Shown here: piece by piece, positions 10,311 to 20,839 of the stretch
Layout of the letters: every line of letters begins with the position of its first letter
Position numbering within the stretch: position 1 is the stretch's first letter
DNA from: Triangularia verruculosa
Lineage: Eukaryota; Ascomycota; Sordariomycetes; Sordariales; Podosporaceae
Assembly (NCBI GenBank): GCA_033296885.1
Contig: MU863885.1
Coordinates: 372,001-436,000 of the forward strand
DNA: 64,000 nucleotides
Direction: 5' to 3'
The notes under the pieces: model-generated
Databases searched by the model: none
The model's input: only the letters and a program-made list of their open reading frames with translations
Told to the model about the DNA's origin: nothing
Made by a program: the position numbers and the translations under genes

Positions 10311-12782
10311 CGTAGATTATCGATATCGAGTGTGTGGAGGGGTCTTGTAGATTGGGGCAGCCCGCCGTTGCGAGGAGCAACTTTACTGGGTGACAAGGCT
10401 GATGATAGCAACTGGAGCTGGCACCGGCAATGCCTCAATGAACACTTGTTCAAGCTCCAAGCTCCATGCAACGACGCTCTGGCCAAACGCCAAGACAACC
10501 GGGGAAATCGGATGGGATCTGGCCTGTGCGCCTTCCTGATTTGGAAATTTCATGATGGCTGTCTTGGTGAAACCAGAAGAGCCATCTCTTGGACCCCTCA
10601 TGTGCTGAGGGGAGCTGTCAACTAAAGAATCATGGTATGCGCTCTTTCGATTTCATGTCCCAGGAGCCAATGGACCCAGGATCGCAGCATCCGCGCTGGT
10701 AAAAGGTTCAAGTCTACCGCCGCCTTGGAACTTCCCCGTTCAATGTTGCAGCACGAGATTCAATATCAATGCATGACGAAGAACCCTGAAAATTATCAGT
10801 CTGAACAAGTATTGAAAGATTGATACCCAAATTCAACGCCTGTTGTTGTTTGACGGTCTCCAATATGGTCTACTCACCAGAAATACAATGGCTGGTTGGT
10901 TGAATACCCCTATAGAGCGAGCTCGGTGTTAGACCGCATTTGGTTAACAAACGTTGATAAGTTCCAACACGTGCATAAGCCAGATATTGCCACGGTACTT
11001 GGATATTATATGAATCGTGCATGTGGCCGATGAATTTGATCCCGGTCTTACCTACCTTGTATCCTCTACTGAAGAGGTCTGCTTGAGGTCGGCGGTGTTA
11101 CCAAGGTCTTCTTGAACGCCGGAGGCAAGGTACCCAACTTTGTCTGAGACACCAATCGATTTCTGCATCGGGGCTTGGTATCTTTCCGCCCGGACTTCCA
11201 AGATTTGACGTTGCTTGCGAAGCCATGATATATTGGTTGGCTGGATAGGTATCTTCCCCGCCTTCCTCTTCAAGGCGGGGCTATCTATCGATTGTGGTCT
11301 TGCATGGAGAAACACGGACTTCCGGCATGTTGCAGGCTGGACACTGCATACATTCAAGACGATTGGGAGGCAGTCTTGAGTCACAAACATAGCAAAATCC
11401 TGCCTAGTGGTGGCCACCAAACACGGCACTTCAACACGAAGTCTGGGCGCGTGGGGCGTGGGATGTGGGTGGGAGAGGCAAACTGTGAGAGCGTCTCGTA
11501 ATGATAGCTCTAAAAGTGAGGTCACCTAGAGCGCTGATAGATAACACAGACCGTGTCACTGAAAAATGGTAGCAGGACAGCTTCTGTTAATCGGATGGCA
11601 ACTGGCAGTTTTGACACTTTCTATCAACGAGGGCTGGGGGAAGAAAAGGCAAAGTGCATACATGACGCTAACATCATGGAGCTTCAACATCGGGTGTCTG
11701 CTTCCGTTTTAGAACAGGGTTGTAGTACTATTTCTCGCTGCTTGCCCTCTGTGAGGGGCGCAGGTTCGGATGCATCCATATTGTTCAAGGTGCCGCACGA
11801 AAACGTAACCCAACATGGATTCGGACTCACACGCCTTGCTTGGGGTCAGGGAATCGCACCGTATCGGACGAGCCGTTGCTTGTCCTTGGGGCGTTCAGTC
11901 CGCCGACCCCCAGTGGAGTCAAACCGTCTGCTCGCACGACGGTAGGGCGCCCAAAGCGATGTCAGTCGATGTCAGAAACGTCGACTCTTCGGCGGTGAGT
12001 TGACGTTGATGCTGCAGTTGCGTCGCCCGAGACAGCTCTCCCGAAGTGGTCAATCCGTGCGACAGAGCAGAGCATCCCGACCTCCAGCATTCAATTGCCG
12101 TGGTCCAATTGGAGGTTTTTTTGATCTGTGGTCGGCTTGTTGCGAGTGCTTGGGCTGCTGATCCCTGCGGCGACAGAAGAGAACTAGCCCAGGCGACAGG
12201 GATGGCTGGCCTAGGCCTATCAAAGGCTCTGGCGGGTGATTAAGCTGCCAAGGGGACCAATCCTCTGTGACCCCGGGAGCAGCCATGGCGTTGTCCATCG
12301 TGGGTCTGGGGTTCTCTGGAGCCCTTTTGACTGAATCTCGGTCGCGTTTCCCTTCCTGCTGTGCCATCCCCATTCCTCTGCGGACTGTCCCTCGTTCCCG
12401 AACCCTCTAAAAGAGCTGTGTGCTGTCACTCGCTAAGAGCACTCACGTCTCTGGGAATTGTTTGTATTCTTGCCCTCGTTTGTATATTTTTGCCGCCTCT
12501 CATCGCTACCGGTGCTTAATCTCCTGGAACGCCGTTAATATTACGAGTCACCGTCTACGCCTTCTCCTTTTCCTCAGGTCTCGGATCCACCACAGCTGTA
12601 AGACCTCACCTTACCTTTCCACCGGAATGCGGACCCCGTAGCCGTGGCGACGTCGGCCTGTTGTGTCCTTCTTTACCGTCTGTTCCGGCCAATTGCTAAA
12701 CATAACCTCGACAGCCCGCAACTCGATTCTAGCAGTCCCCTCGCATCTTTGCCAGCGCGTCACCTCGAGCTCTTCAGTCACC
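10311..12782. other. Long intergenic region, no supported gene
   Basis: A 2.5-kb spacer between the divergent SWP1 (-) and the GPI-protein gene (+). Open frames here are short and start mostly at non-ATG codons. A 157-codon minus-strand frame at 11052-11525 has no recognisable motif. The last 350 bp (about 12430-12780) are strongly pyrimidine-rich, which suits the promoter and 5' leader of the gene at 12783. Confidence 0.45.
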
Positions 12783-13494
12783 ATGGTCAACCTCAGAACA
12801 ACCGTCCTGGCCCTTGCTGCCGCCGTCACCGTCTCAGCCGACTACTGGATCGACCCAGACACCGTTTCTCTTTCTGAAAGGAGTATGTTTGGCAGGCCAC
12901 AGTTCCTATCGGCCTATCGGGAGATATGCTGACCAGGTGATGATTACAGAGGCCTGGTGCAACGACCAAAGGAGCACCTGCCCTACTATTTGCCGTCAGA
13001 CCAGTGTTGGCCAGCCCCTTGTCAACGACTGCGATGCTGTTAGTCTTTTTCTCGAAGCTGGAGTCAATCGTACAAGCTGTTTCGCTGACAACTTTCCCTA
13101 GGAAACCCTAACTTACGGCTGCCTCTGCAGCGACAACAAGCAGCCAAACATGTCCGAGTACACCCTTACTCTCCCCTACCACGTTTGCACGGCTTGGGGC
13201 ACCCAGTGCGTGAAGGACTGCGGAGCCAACAACCTGTGCTCAGCTGCCTGCCGTGAGGAACACCCTTGCGGTGCTCAGAGCCCTACCCGCGTCAACGAGA
13301 CCAAGACAGCGACCACCTCAACCGCCACGGAGACCTCGACCCCGACTGACGGTGTTGCTGATGGCTTCGGCGACGGCACCCAGAACAACAACGGCAGACC
13401 CGGAAGCGGCGCTGGTGCCCTCGCTCTTGGAAATGCCTATGGGCTTGCTGTTGTTGCCACTGGCTTGTTTGCTGGGTTCACTCTGCTGCTTTAG
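12783..13494 (+). CDS. Secreted Cys-rich GPI-anchored surface protein (DUF7707-like)
   Basis: Model: join(12783..12882,12950..13038,13102..13494), 193 aa. The start is the ATG in CACCATGG. A signal peptide (residues 1-19) is followed by a compact Cys-rich domain with at least ten Cys (WCNDQRSTCPTICRQ, NDCDAETLTYGCLC, HVCTAWGTQCVKDCG, LCSAACREEHPCG). A Thr/Ser-rich linker and a hydrophobic tail preceded by small residues (GSGAGALALGNAY, then LAVVATGLFAGFTLLL) suggest GPI attachment. The domain resembles a fungal Cys-rich domain listed as DUF7707. Its role is unknown and a cell-wall or plasma-membrane surface protein is inferred. Both introns use GTATGT/GTTAGT donors and join in frame. Confidence 0.85.
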
Positions 13495-14711
13495 ATGACG
13501 GGCGCGGTTGGTAAAATGCATTGCTTCAGGAATATAAAAATCCGGTCTGGTCAAATTTGCTTCTTGGTGTTGGGGTTGATGTGTATAGGTAGAAGTCTGG
13601 GTTGTGTGTTGAATTTGGGAGAAGGAGGATGTTGGGCCAAGGAACCAGGAACATACTAAAAGGTTTCAAGGAAGGAGCGACGAGAGGTGGTTAATATCTG
13701 TAATGTCTAAACAGCGCTACAATTCATTGGTCGTTTGGTGAAAGCTGATAGGTGAATGCGGTCTGTGGCATTGGTTGTATCGTTTCACAAAATAAGCGTC
13801 TGGTTACACACGACCGTACTGCTGCACAACCATGTTTTTATTTACTTCATTGACAGCATTTCTTATAGGTGGGCCTTTAATATAAACTTGGCGCCAGCAG
13901 CCTTGAAGCATGATGCCCGGTATCGCCCTATCCTCTTGATCGGATGGTTGTTTCACCTGAAGGTCTGCCTCTTTTATCCCAAGTGCCTGGTTCACACAGC
14001 CACTCAGGCACACCCGCACATCTTTCGATTCTGACTCGGGAACTCTAGGAAAAACATGTCTTGAAACACAAACGCTAAATCTCTCTCAGAGACCACAGGC
14101 CGTGTTGTATAGAGTGAACATGAAGCTCGTCATTCACACTGCAGCGGCAGAGGCATCCCTTTCACCCACTGCAGCCTCACCGCCTGCCCATTTTCACGTG
14201 CTAAATTCAATCTCAAGCGAGTGGGGCAGACCCTTTAAACCAGCTGGCAGACCAGTCTGTTGAGATTTGATTCGCAACGACACCCGCGTTGTCTCTCAAC
14301 AACTGGCGAGACGGTGCCTACAAAGTGCTGCTATTTCCTGGACCACTTCGACGGGAGGTGACCTGTCCCTGAGAGTCCCCTAGTTCTTGCTGCGTGGACC
14401 CTTGAACTAGACCCCGGCCTTGACAAATCAAGCAATTCCGTCCTCCGTGCGCCCACCACCGACCGAGCCTACTTCCGAGATCTTGACGAACTGGTTGGTG
14501 GCAGCCGCTGTCTTTTACTATTTACTTTTTTCCCCTCCATTTCCTATCAACGGCTACGAAAATCCTGTCGCCGAACCGACTCGATCCTACAGAACCTACC
14601 TCTAAACCACCGTCGCCGCTGTATTTTTCGAAACGGCTTCTTTGCAACGTCCAGATACCTTAATCGCAGCTATTAGAGCCAAATCCCCTTTCTGGGAGGT
14701 TGACCGACACC
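13495..14711. other. Intergenic region, no gene seen
   Basis: 1.2 kb between the GPI-protein gene and the phosphotransferase gene, both on +. It holds 3' untranslated sequence, then about 14400-14700 that looks like the leader of the next gene. No motif-bearing frame is present. Confidence 0.4.
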
Positions 14712-16166
14712 ATGGTCCTAGCCAGCAGCAGTGCGCGCAACCCCTTTGCCCCACCTTTGCATTGACTCCCCGTACCTGCATTTGCACCCCACGATCATGC
14801 TTAGAAGACGACGATGTGGCTGACGGCGATGTTTTTTGTGCAACAGGAAGGGCCGCTGCCGAGTGTGTTTCCGAAGAAGCACTCATCCACCTAAAACACT
14901 ACAAATACTCTGCTGTCGACAAGTCCCCTATATCCAACTATGTCCTCAAACACTGGTGGAATGCCTTTGTGGAGTTTCTGCCATTATGGGTTGCCCCCAA
15001 CATGGTGACCCTCCTGGGCTTCTTTTGCATCTTGATCAACGTCGCCCTTTTGGTCATCTATATGCCAGATCTTGTTGGACCTGTGAGATCTTGCTCAACA
15101 ATCCCGAAAGACAGGAGCGATGGCTGACAAAAGATAGGGCCCAACATGGTTATACTACAGCTTTGCGCTTGGCCTTTTTATGTACCAAACATTCGACAAT
15201 GTGGACGGCAAACAAGCGAGACGTACCGGCACCTCGAGCGGATTGGGAGAACTTTTCGATCACGGCATTGACAGTTTGAACTGCACCTTGGCCAGTTTGT
15301 TGGAAACGGCTGCCATGGGCCTCGGGTGCTCAAAGTCCGGTGTCTTCACGGCTCTCGTACCTTGCCTGCCCATGTTCTTCTCGACATGGGAAACCTACCA
15401 CACGCACACGCTCTACCTTGGAGTGATCAACGGGCCGACCGAAGGGCTTTTGCTTGCCTGCATGTTCATGATTCTTTCTGGGTTTTATGGACCGGCTATT
15501 TGGACGGAACCGCTGGTCGATCTCGCCGAAGGACGCGTCTACCTACTTAGTAACTTAGGTTTGACGAAGGACACTATTGGCGACCTGTCGATCCGGGACA
15601 TCTGGGTGGGAATGATCATCTTCTCGCTGCTGGCTACACATATTCCTTTCTGCGTTCTCAACGTCATCAAGGCCCGGAGATCTCGTGGCCAGCCCGTGGC
15701 CCCCGTCTTCCTCGAATGGACCCCTATGGCTATCTTCACCTTCAGCATTGGTGCTTGGGTCTACAGCCCATACTCTTACATCCGTACCAACAACCATCTG
15801 GTTCTCTTCTGCATCATCATGAGCTTCGTCTTTGGCCGGATGACCACCAAGATGATTCTCGCCCATCTTACCAAGCAACCATTCCCTTACTGGACTGTGA
15901 TGCTCTGGCCACTTGTTGGCGGCGCCGTCATGGCCAATCTGCCTCGCGTCGGACTGCCAGCTGTTACAGCGGAATATGAGCACATGTACCTGGTATCGTA
16001 CTTGGGCTTCGCTGCTATTGTCTATTTCCGCTGGGCCTATCTCGTCACGACGAGCATCTGCAACTTTTTGGGAATCAATTGTTTGACCATTCCCTATGAC
16101 AAGCAGATGGAGAACAAGAGAAAGGCCACTGGCATTATTAATGGACTTGTGCCGAAGAAGGACTGA
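14712..16166 (+). CDS. Choline/ethanolamine phosphotransferase (CDP-alcohol type)
   Basis: Best model: join(14712..14730,14847..15082,15138..16166), 427 aa. The core is certain. It holds the CDP-alcohol phosphotransferase signature DG-X2-AR-X8-G-X3-D-X3-D (FDNVDGKQARRTG then LGELFDHGIDS, about residues 105-131), and about eight to ten hydrophobic segments follow. It ends in a basic C-terminus (MENKRKATGIINGLVPKKD). The enzyme joins CDP-choline or CDP-ethanolamine to diacylglycerol, the last step of the Kennedy pathway, in ER/Golgi membranes. The N-terminus is doubtful. The ATG at 14712 has an ideal CACCATGG context, but only a weak GTGCGC donor keeps the frame. Reading through from that ATG reaches a TGA at 14763. 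The second intron (15083-15137) is clear. Whether choline or ethanolamine is preferred cannot be told. Confidence 0.9.
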
Positions 16167-16942
16167 GCGAGAGGGCGATAACAGAAGGGGGAATGAGAAG
16201 AATATAGTCTTCCATATATATCTGGGATTGGGAAGCAGAACAGGTCGTCTTCGCGGACAACGGGCATGTCACGGGCTGGGGTTTGACTTTCTAAAAAGGT
16301 GGTTGGCATTGCATTGCATCCTAGCATGGCGTTTTTTGGGTGTGTCCGTCATGATGGCGTTTTACGCCCATGCCTCAACGGTCAGCGGGTAACGGTTCTT
16401 GTCGATATCCTCTGAATGGGGGCCTGGAGTAACTTTTCTATACCTGGATGGAGTTTTAGAGGTGCTTGCTCGAAACACAGGTCGAGTGGTGTTGTGCTGT
16501 AGATAGCGAGGGTTTATTGGCCGTTTTAAATGTACATAGCAGCAGCGAATCAACTACGCTGGGGTATTATAGAAGTTAGAGAGCAGAAATGAATGAATGA
16601 TATCTTCAGAGATAAGATTGATATGAGCAACGTTGAGGTGTGCCAAGCGGGGGAAACTGGGGCATATCTGGAGCAAGGCGATTTCCCCACACTGTGCCTG
16701 CATTGGCGTATGCAGGGGTCTAACGAGTTTAGGGGATAAGCTGGGGAAGCTGACAGTTTTCACGACACCTTTCCATTACAACCTCCCTCGATCTGAATTG
16801 GATATTGTTAACGCCTTTGGCGATGAGGGGAAACGCAATGCGGATCCAATAGCACCGACTCAGGCATTCACTCACCCCATCAGCTCAGCTGATTCAACGC
16901 AGTCCCCTTCCGGCAACCCATGCTCAGATTACACCCGCCAAG
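16167..16942. other. Intergenic region, no gene seen
   Basis: A 776-bp spacer between two + strand genes. Only short frames without motifs are present. Confidence 0.4.
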
Positions 16943-18139
16943 ATGACACGCCTCACACTGTCTCATGTGATATTCCTCGCCGGCACAACAACAGGCTACA
17001 CCACCCTTTCCGATGCCGCACTCAGACAATTATCCTTTCCTCTGTCTGCGTCTTCATCATCGTCAACAGAGTTTGACCCATTCACCGGCTCGCTATTGTC
17101 ACCCATCCTGGTCCCTCGCGTACCCGGAACTCCAGGGCACGCAGCGGTGCAGGCTCATTTCATAAACTATATCAAATCCAACCTCTCCCCAGACTGGGTC
17201 ATAGAATGGCACAACTCTACGTCGGTTACACCGGCAACGGGGGATAAGCTGGTGCCCTTCCAAAACTTGATCATCAAGCGGGAGCCGCCGGGGATAACCA
17301 GGGACAGGGAGCACGAGGTGGAATGGCTGACGCTGGCGGCGCACTATGATAGTTTATACCGGCCGGAGGGGTTTATCGGGGCGGTGGATAGCGCGGTTCC
17401 GTGTGCCATTCTGTTGTGGGCGTTGAAGGAGCTGGATAAGGCGATAGGAAGGAAGTGGGAGGCGTGGGAGGATGATGGGTTGGAACAGGCGAAGGGAGTG
17501 CAGGTAGTTTTGTTTGACGGGGAGGAGGCGTGGGTGCAGTGGAGTGGGGAGGACAGTCTTTATGGGAGCAGGTATGTTTCATGCTAATGTGTTGGGTTGG
17601 TGCGGGTGCTGACATCATGTAGGGCACTGGCAGAAGACTGGCAGAATACCAAGTATCAGGATGGGAGTTCACGGCTGGATACCATCAGTCTATTCGTGCT
17701 TTTAGACCTGTTGGGGGCGGTAGATCCCACGGTGCCGAGTTTCTTTGGCAAGACTCACTGGGCGTATCAAAACATGGCCAGGGTTGAGCAACGTCTTCGT
17801 GATCTAGGGCTGCTGGAGTCGACGCCCAAGGCAGGGAAGTTTCTTCACGATACCGACAGGTCGAACTGGAACTTTGGGGGTTATGTAGAGGATGATCATG
17901 TGCCGTTCTTGAGGAAGGGCGTGGATGATATTCTGCACATCATCCCCACACCGTTTCCCAAGGTATGGCACACGATGGAGGATGACGCAAAGAATCTTGA
18001 CGTGGGCACGGTGAAGGACTGGGCGAAGATTGTGACAGGGTTTGTGGGAGAGTGGATGGACTTGGAGGGACATTTCGAGGGTGTGGAAACAGGGACAGAA
18101 GATGAGAAGGGTAGGTATTCTGAGAAGGACGAGCTCTAG
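16943..18139 (+). CDS. Glutaminyl-peptide cyclotransferase (M28-like)
   Basis: Model: join(16943..17571,17623..18139), 381 aa. An N-terminal hydrophobic stretch suggests entry into the secretory pathway. The fold is the Zn-dependent M28-like glutaminyl cyclase. The sequence shows LAAHYDSLY (Zn-binding Asp, about residue 136), VVLFDGEEAW (catalytic Glu and Zn-binding Glu, about 192), FVLLDLLGA (the conserved Asp near the active site) and FPKVWHTMEDD (Trp-His, Zn-binding His, about 326). The enzyme converts N-terminal Gln of secreted proteins to pyroglutamate. The single 51-bp intron (GTATGT...TAG) joins in frame. A plain aminopeptidase is less likely because of the FDGEEAW and VWHT motifs. Confidence 0.93.
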
Positions 18140-18349
18140 CTTCCCATGATAACAAGATAATTGAGAGCTGATCCTCGATGGGCAGAGAATTCCTCATCTC
18201 CGTTTCCAATGCGGCCCTCGCTGGTCTGGATTGGTGCCTGCTGCCTAGGGCTGTTGCTCCTATCTTGAGGTATTTGGGAAGCAGCGAGGTCAGCGTTCAT
18301 ATACCAGTGTCCAGAGCTCTCCTTCCGCCAGAAATGGCACCCCACTCCT

Positions 18350-18655
18350 GTGAGCATAGCTCAATGGTCTGGGTATGAAAGACGTCCTGAGACACTCAGG
18401 TTCGACTCGCCAAAGCGAGTCGAGTCGTTTGGTCATGACAAAATGGGTCTCATCATCATCTTGATTCGAGGCCTATATGAATACCCGCCTGCATAGCAGG
18501 CAGGATAGCAAACACTCTTGCTCCTACAATTGTGGGATGAAAAGTAAGAGAAGAAGAGTCAAGTCACCCTAAGGGTGACATGATAGACATGTCAAGTAAA
18601 ACTTAACGGTTTTCGTAGCCAGTTATCCTCAACGGGATGCTGGTGAGCTTTTTGC
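18350..18655 (+). other. Hairpin-rich element with tRNA-like A and B boxes (SINE candidate)
   Basis: 18357-18367 reads TAGCTCAATGG, a full match to the pol III A-box pattern TRGYNNANNGG. 18399-18409 reads GGTTCGACTCG, one base off the B-box consensus GGTTCGANTCC. The 42-nt spacing is that of a tRNA gene. The flanks do not fold as a tRNA: there is no acceptor or D-stem pairing. Five perfect small stem-loops follow: 18386-18400, 18403-18422 (8-bp stem), 18487-18501, 18563-18579 and 18576-18594. The last two overlap by four bases, so they exclude each other. A run of four T lies at about 18610 and a run of five T at about 18649, which could end pol III transcription. A tRNA-derived SINE or a pol III small RNA are the two readings I favour. 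Neither is proven. Confidence 0.4.
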
Positions 18656-19065
18656 ATTTTCTATATACACACCCTTTTACTTTTCCTTTCCTTTCTTTAT
18701 TCTCAAGATAATTTCTAATTAGCTTTTTTCTAATTACTTACTAAGGGAATATTATAATTATTATTCTCTGATAATATATTTATCTCTTAGCAGTTGATGT
18801 TTCTTTCATATATACTGTGTGATCCTTAATAGTGGGGAAATTGGCAGGGGTATTGACCCATGACGACAAACCGTTGAGCGCTGCGTGGACTGTGCGACAG
18901 GGCTTTTTTATTATTCCTTCTTCAACAGCTCACCTTATCAGTCCTTTTATTTAAGTCAGCTCGTCATCTTTTACCGCTTACTTATTATCATTGCTATTCA
19001 GGTCATAGTTTTGTTCGATCATAGTCATCGGTCCCCGACGGGCGCCCACTTCAGAAATCGGCGCG

Positions 19066-19085
19066 TCGCATCGCATCGCATCGCA
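19066..19085. repeat. Short microsatellite, (TCGCA)4
   Basis: Four perfect tandem copies of TCGCA lie in the leader of the PX-domain gene, about 160-180 bp before its start codon. Confidence 0.85.
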
Positions 19086-19245
19086 TCCAAGGCAAACCCT
19101 ACTCCAAGACTCCAAGACTCAGGACGACACTGCCGTCATCCCCGATTTTCCAACATCTGCCGGTGTCGCACTATTCTCACTGTCTTATTCCTAGCCTTGT
19201 GACTTGCCTTGCAGTCAATGAGGTAGCACCTCCGAATTCAGCCAC

Positions 19246-20046
19246 ATGGCATCTGAGATCGAGCACGAGCATCCCCAAGCGCAGCCGGCGCAAGCACCAT
19301 TACTCAACAGCAATAAGAGAGAATCATCAGCAAATATGTCTTCGGCAACCGACAGCCAGGCTGTTCCAGAATCTACCCCTCGACGCACCCCGCTCTTTGA
19401 CGACGGCGAAGAGGACGACGATGACGACGACGACGACGACGACGTAGCCTCCACGACCTCATCCTCCAATCATGACAATGGCCATGTCACCTCCCCCTCC
19501 GTCACCTCCCCTCCGTACTGGCACTCGTCAAATCACCCACCAAACCGCACAAACTCCTCCAACCTCCGCCCGTTATCGACCGCTTCGATCGAATCCGTCC
19601 TCCCACCCGGGGCGATCACCCTCCAAGACAACGAATCCGAGCTCCCCTCGAACCACTACCAAACAAGCCCTTCAACCCCGCAGGACCGCAACCGGGCATG
19701 CTGGGCCCGTTCGGTGACGATAACAGATTACATCACAATCAACACCTCCTCCACCAACCTCGGCGCGTTCACCGTGTGGAACATTTCTGTCGAAACGCTA
19801 GAAGGGCCTAGGATAAACATCCGGAAGCGATACAGCGAGTTTGACGACCTGCGGAAGAAGCTGATCATGACGTTCCCCGGGTTCGAAGCAGCGGTGCCGG
19901 AGCTGCCGCCGAAGAGCATCATGAAGAGGTTTCAACCAAAGTTCTTGGAGAAGAGGAGGGGCGGGTTGCAGTATTTTCTGAATTGCATACTGCTCAACCC
20001 CGAGTTTTCCGGGGCGCCGGTGGTGAGGGAGTTTTTGTTTACTTGA
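19246..20046 (+). CDS. PX-domain protein, Ypt35-like
   Basis: A single exon of 266 aa; ATG at 19246. Residues 1-155 are low-complexity and rich in Ser, Pro and Asn, with an acidic tract of about ten Asp at 57-66. The C-terminal half is a PX phosphoinositide-binding domain: the INIRKRYSEFDDLRKKL block carries the Arg-Tyr-Ser/Glu-Phe motif that contacts the lipid headgroup. PELPPKSIMKRF and EKRRGGLQYFLNCILLNPEF follow it. The PX domain ends the protein (VVREFLFT), as in yeast Ypt35, an endosomal/vacuolar PX adaptor that recruits Vps13. The PX call is secure. The Ypt35 link rests on small size and the C-terminal PX position. Confidence 0.85.
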   Translation: MASEIEHEHPQAQPAQAPLLNSNKRESSANMSSATDSQAVPESTPRRTPLFDDGEEDDDDDDDDDDVASTTSSSNHDNGHVTSPSVTSPPYWHSSNHPPNRTNSSNLRPLSTASIESVLPPGAITLQDNESELPSNHYQTSPSTPQDRNRACWARSVTITDYITINTSSTNLGAFTVWNISVETLEGPRINIRKRYSEFDDLRKKLIMTFPGFEAAVPELPPKSIMKRFQPKFLEKRRGGLQYFLNCILLNPEFSGAPVVREFLFT

Positions 20047-20839
20047 GGAATGATTGGTCGATGGTCATGATCATGATGAATTGGGAAAGAAAACGTTGGG
20101 GTAGGGGAGAAGGGAAGTGGGCTTGGTAAATTCTTGACGGGAAAGAAGAGAGAGTAAGGTTGGTTTTACTTCATCTTTTTTTGGACCTTGTGGCGTTATG
20201 CAGAAACGTTGAAGAGGTGGAAGAGGGTAGCCCTAACTTTGACAGATTCACAGTGCGGGATGCTTATGGATTTTATGTTCCAGCGAGCGAAATTCTTTTG
20301 GATATTCACAGCGGTTGCGCTAGCCAGCCAGGACGACATGATTTTTTTGTATACTCCGTTGTTGGCGAGGAAAAGGTGATGGAATGCTTCGTCTGTTCTG
20401 GAGGAAACAACTATGCCTACTTCCCAAGTGTACTAGGGGATGTTAATAACGGCCAAGGTCTTTTCTTTGGCCACTTGTATATATATACAATCAGCGCTTT
20501 ACAGTAATCTGTGCTGTGTCATAATTCTGTACATATTTACGAACCGGAAATAAGAAGCGGTTACTTATTGAGGTTCCGTATTCGGGATTTTGCCATGAGA
20601 TATCACTGACTGTCACGGATCTTCAGGTCTTTTTCGTCAGGGTGAAGGCGGGGGGACAGAAAGAGGATTGAATATACGGCAGTGGCTAAATACCAACCTC
20701 GGGATGTCATTCGGCACCGCGGGCTCGGCCCTTCCGCCCCTGAAGGATATATACATTGGTAGCTGTTCTTACTCGCTACGCCAGCCTCAGGAGAAGAGGA
20801 AAAATCGCCCATGTGTCATGCTCCTCTTGACTCTTCAAG
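20047..20839. other. Intergenic region upstream of the mannanase gene
   Basis: A 793-bp spacer. A 115-codon frame at 20160-20507 starts near a GTATAT-rich 3' region and has no motif. A GCGGGG at about 20648 fits the CreA/Mig1 site pattern SYGGRG, but a single copy is weak evidence for carbon repression. Confidence 0.4.

Larger units (their letters stand above)
18140..19245. other. Intergenic region with a structured element and AT-rich tract
   Basis: No protein gene is seen. It contains the hairpin-rich tRNA-promoter-like element at about 18350-18655 (separate entry), an AT-rich tract at about 18700-18830, and the pyrimidine-rich leader of the PX gene. Confidence 0.5.

Noticed and set aside
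11052..11525. 157-codon minus frame
   Set aside because: No recognisable motif, overlapped by other frames and no supporting splice signals.
18350..18420. A functional tRNA gene
   Set aside because: The A and B boxes are present, but no acceptor stem, D-stem or anticodon stem of tRNA geometry forms, so I list it only as a tRNA-like element.
20160..20507. 115-codon frame after the PX gene
   Set aside because: It lies in the likely 3' untranslated region and has no motif or homologous pattern.
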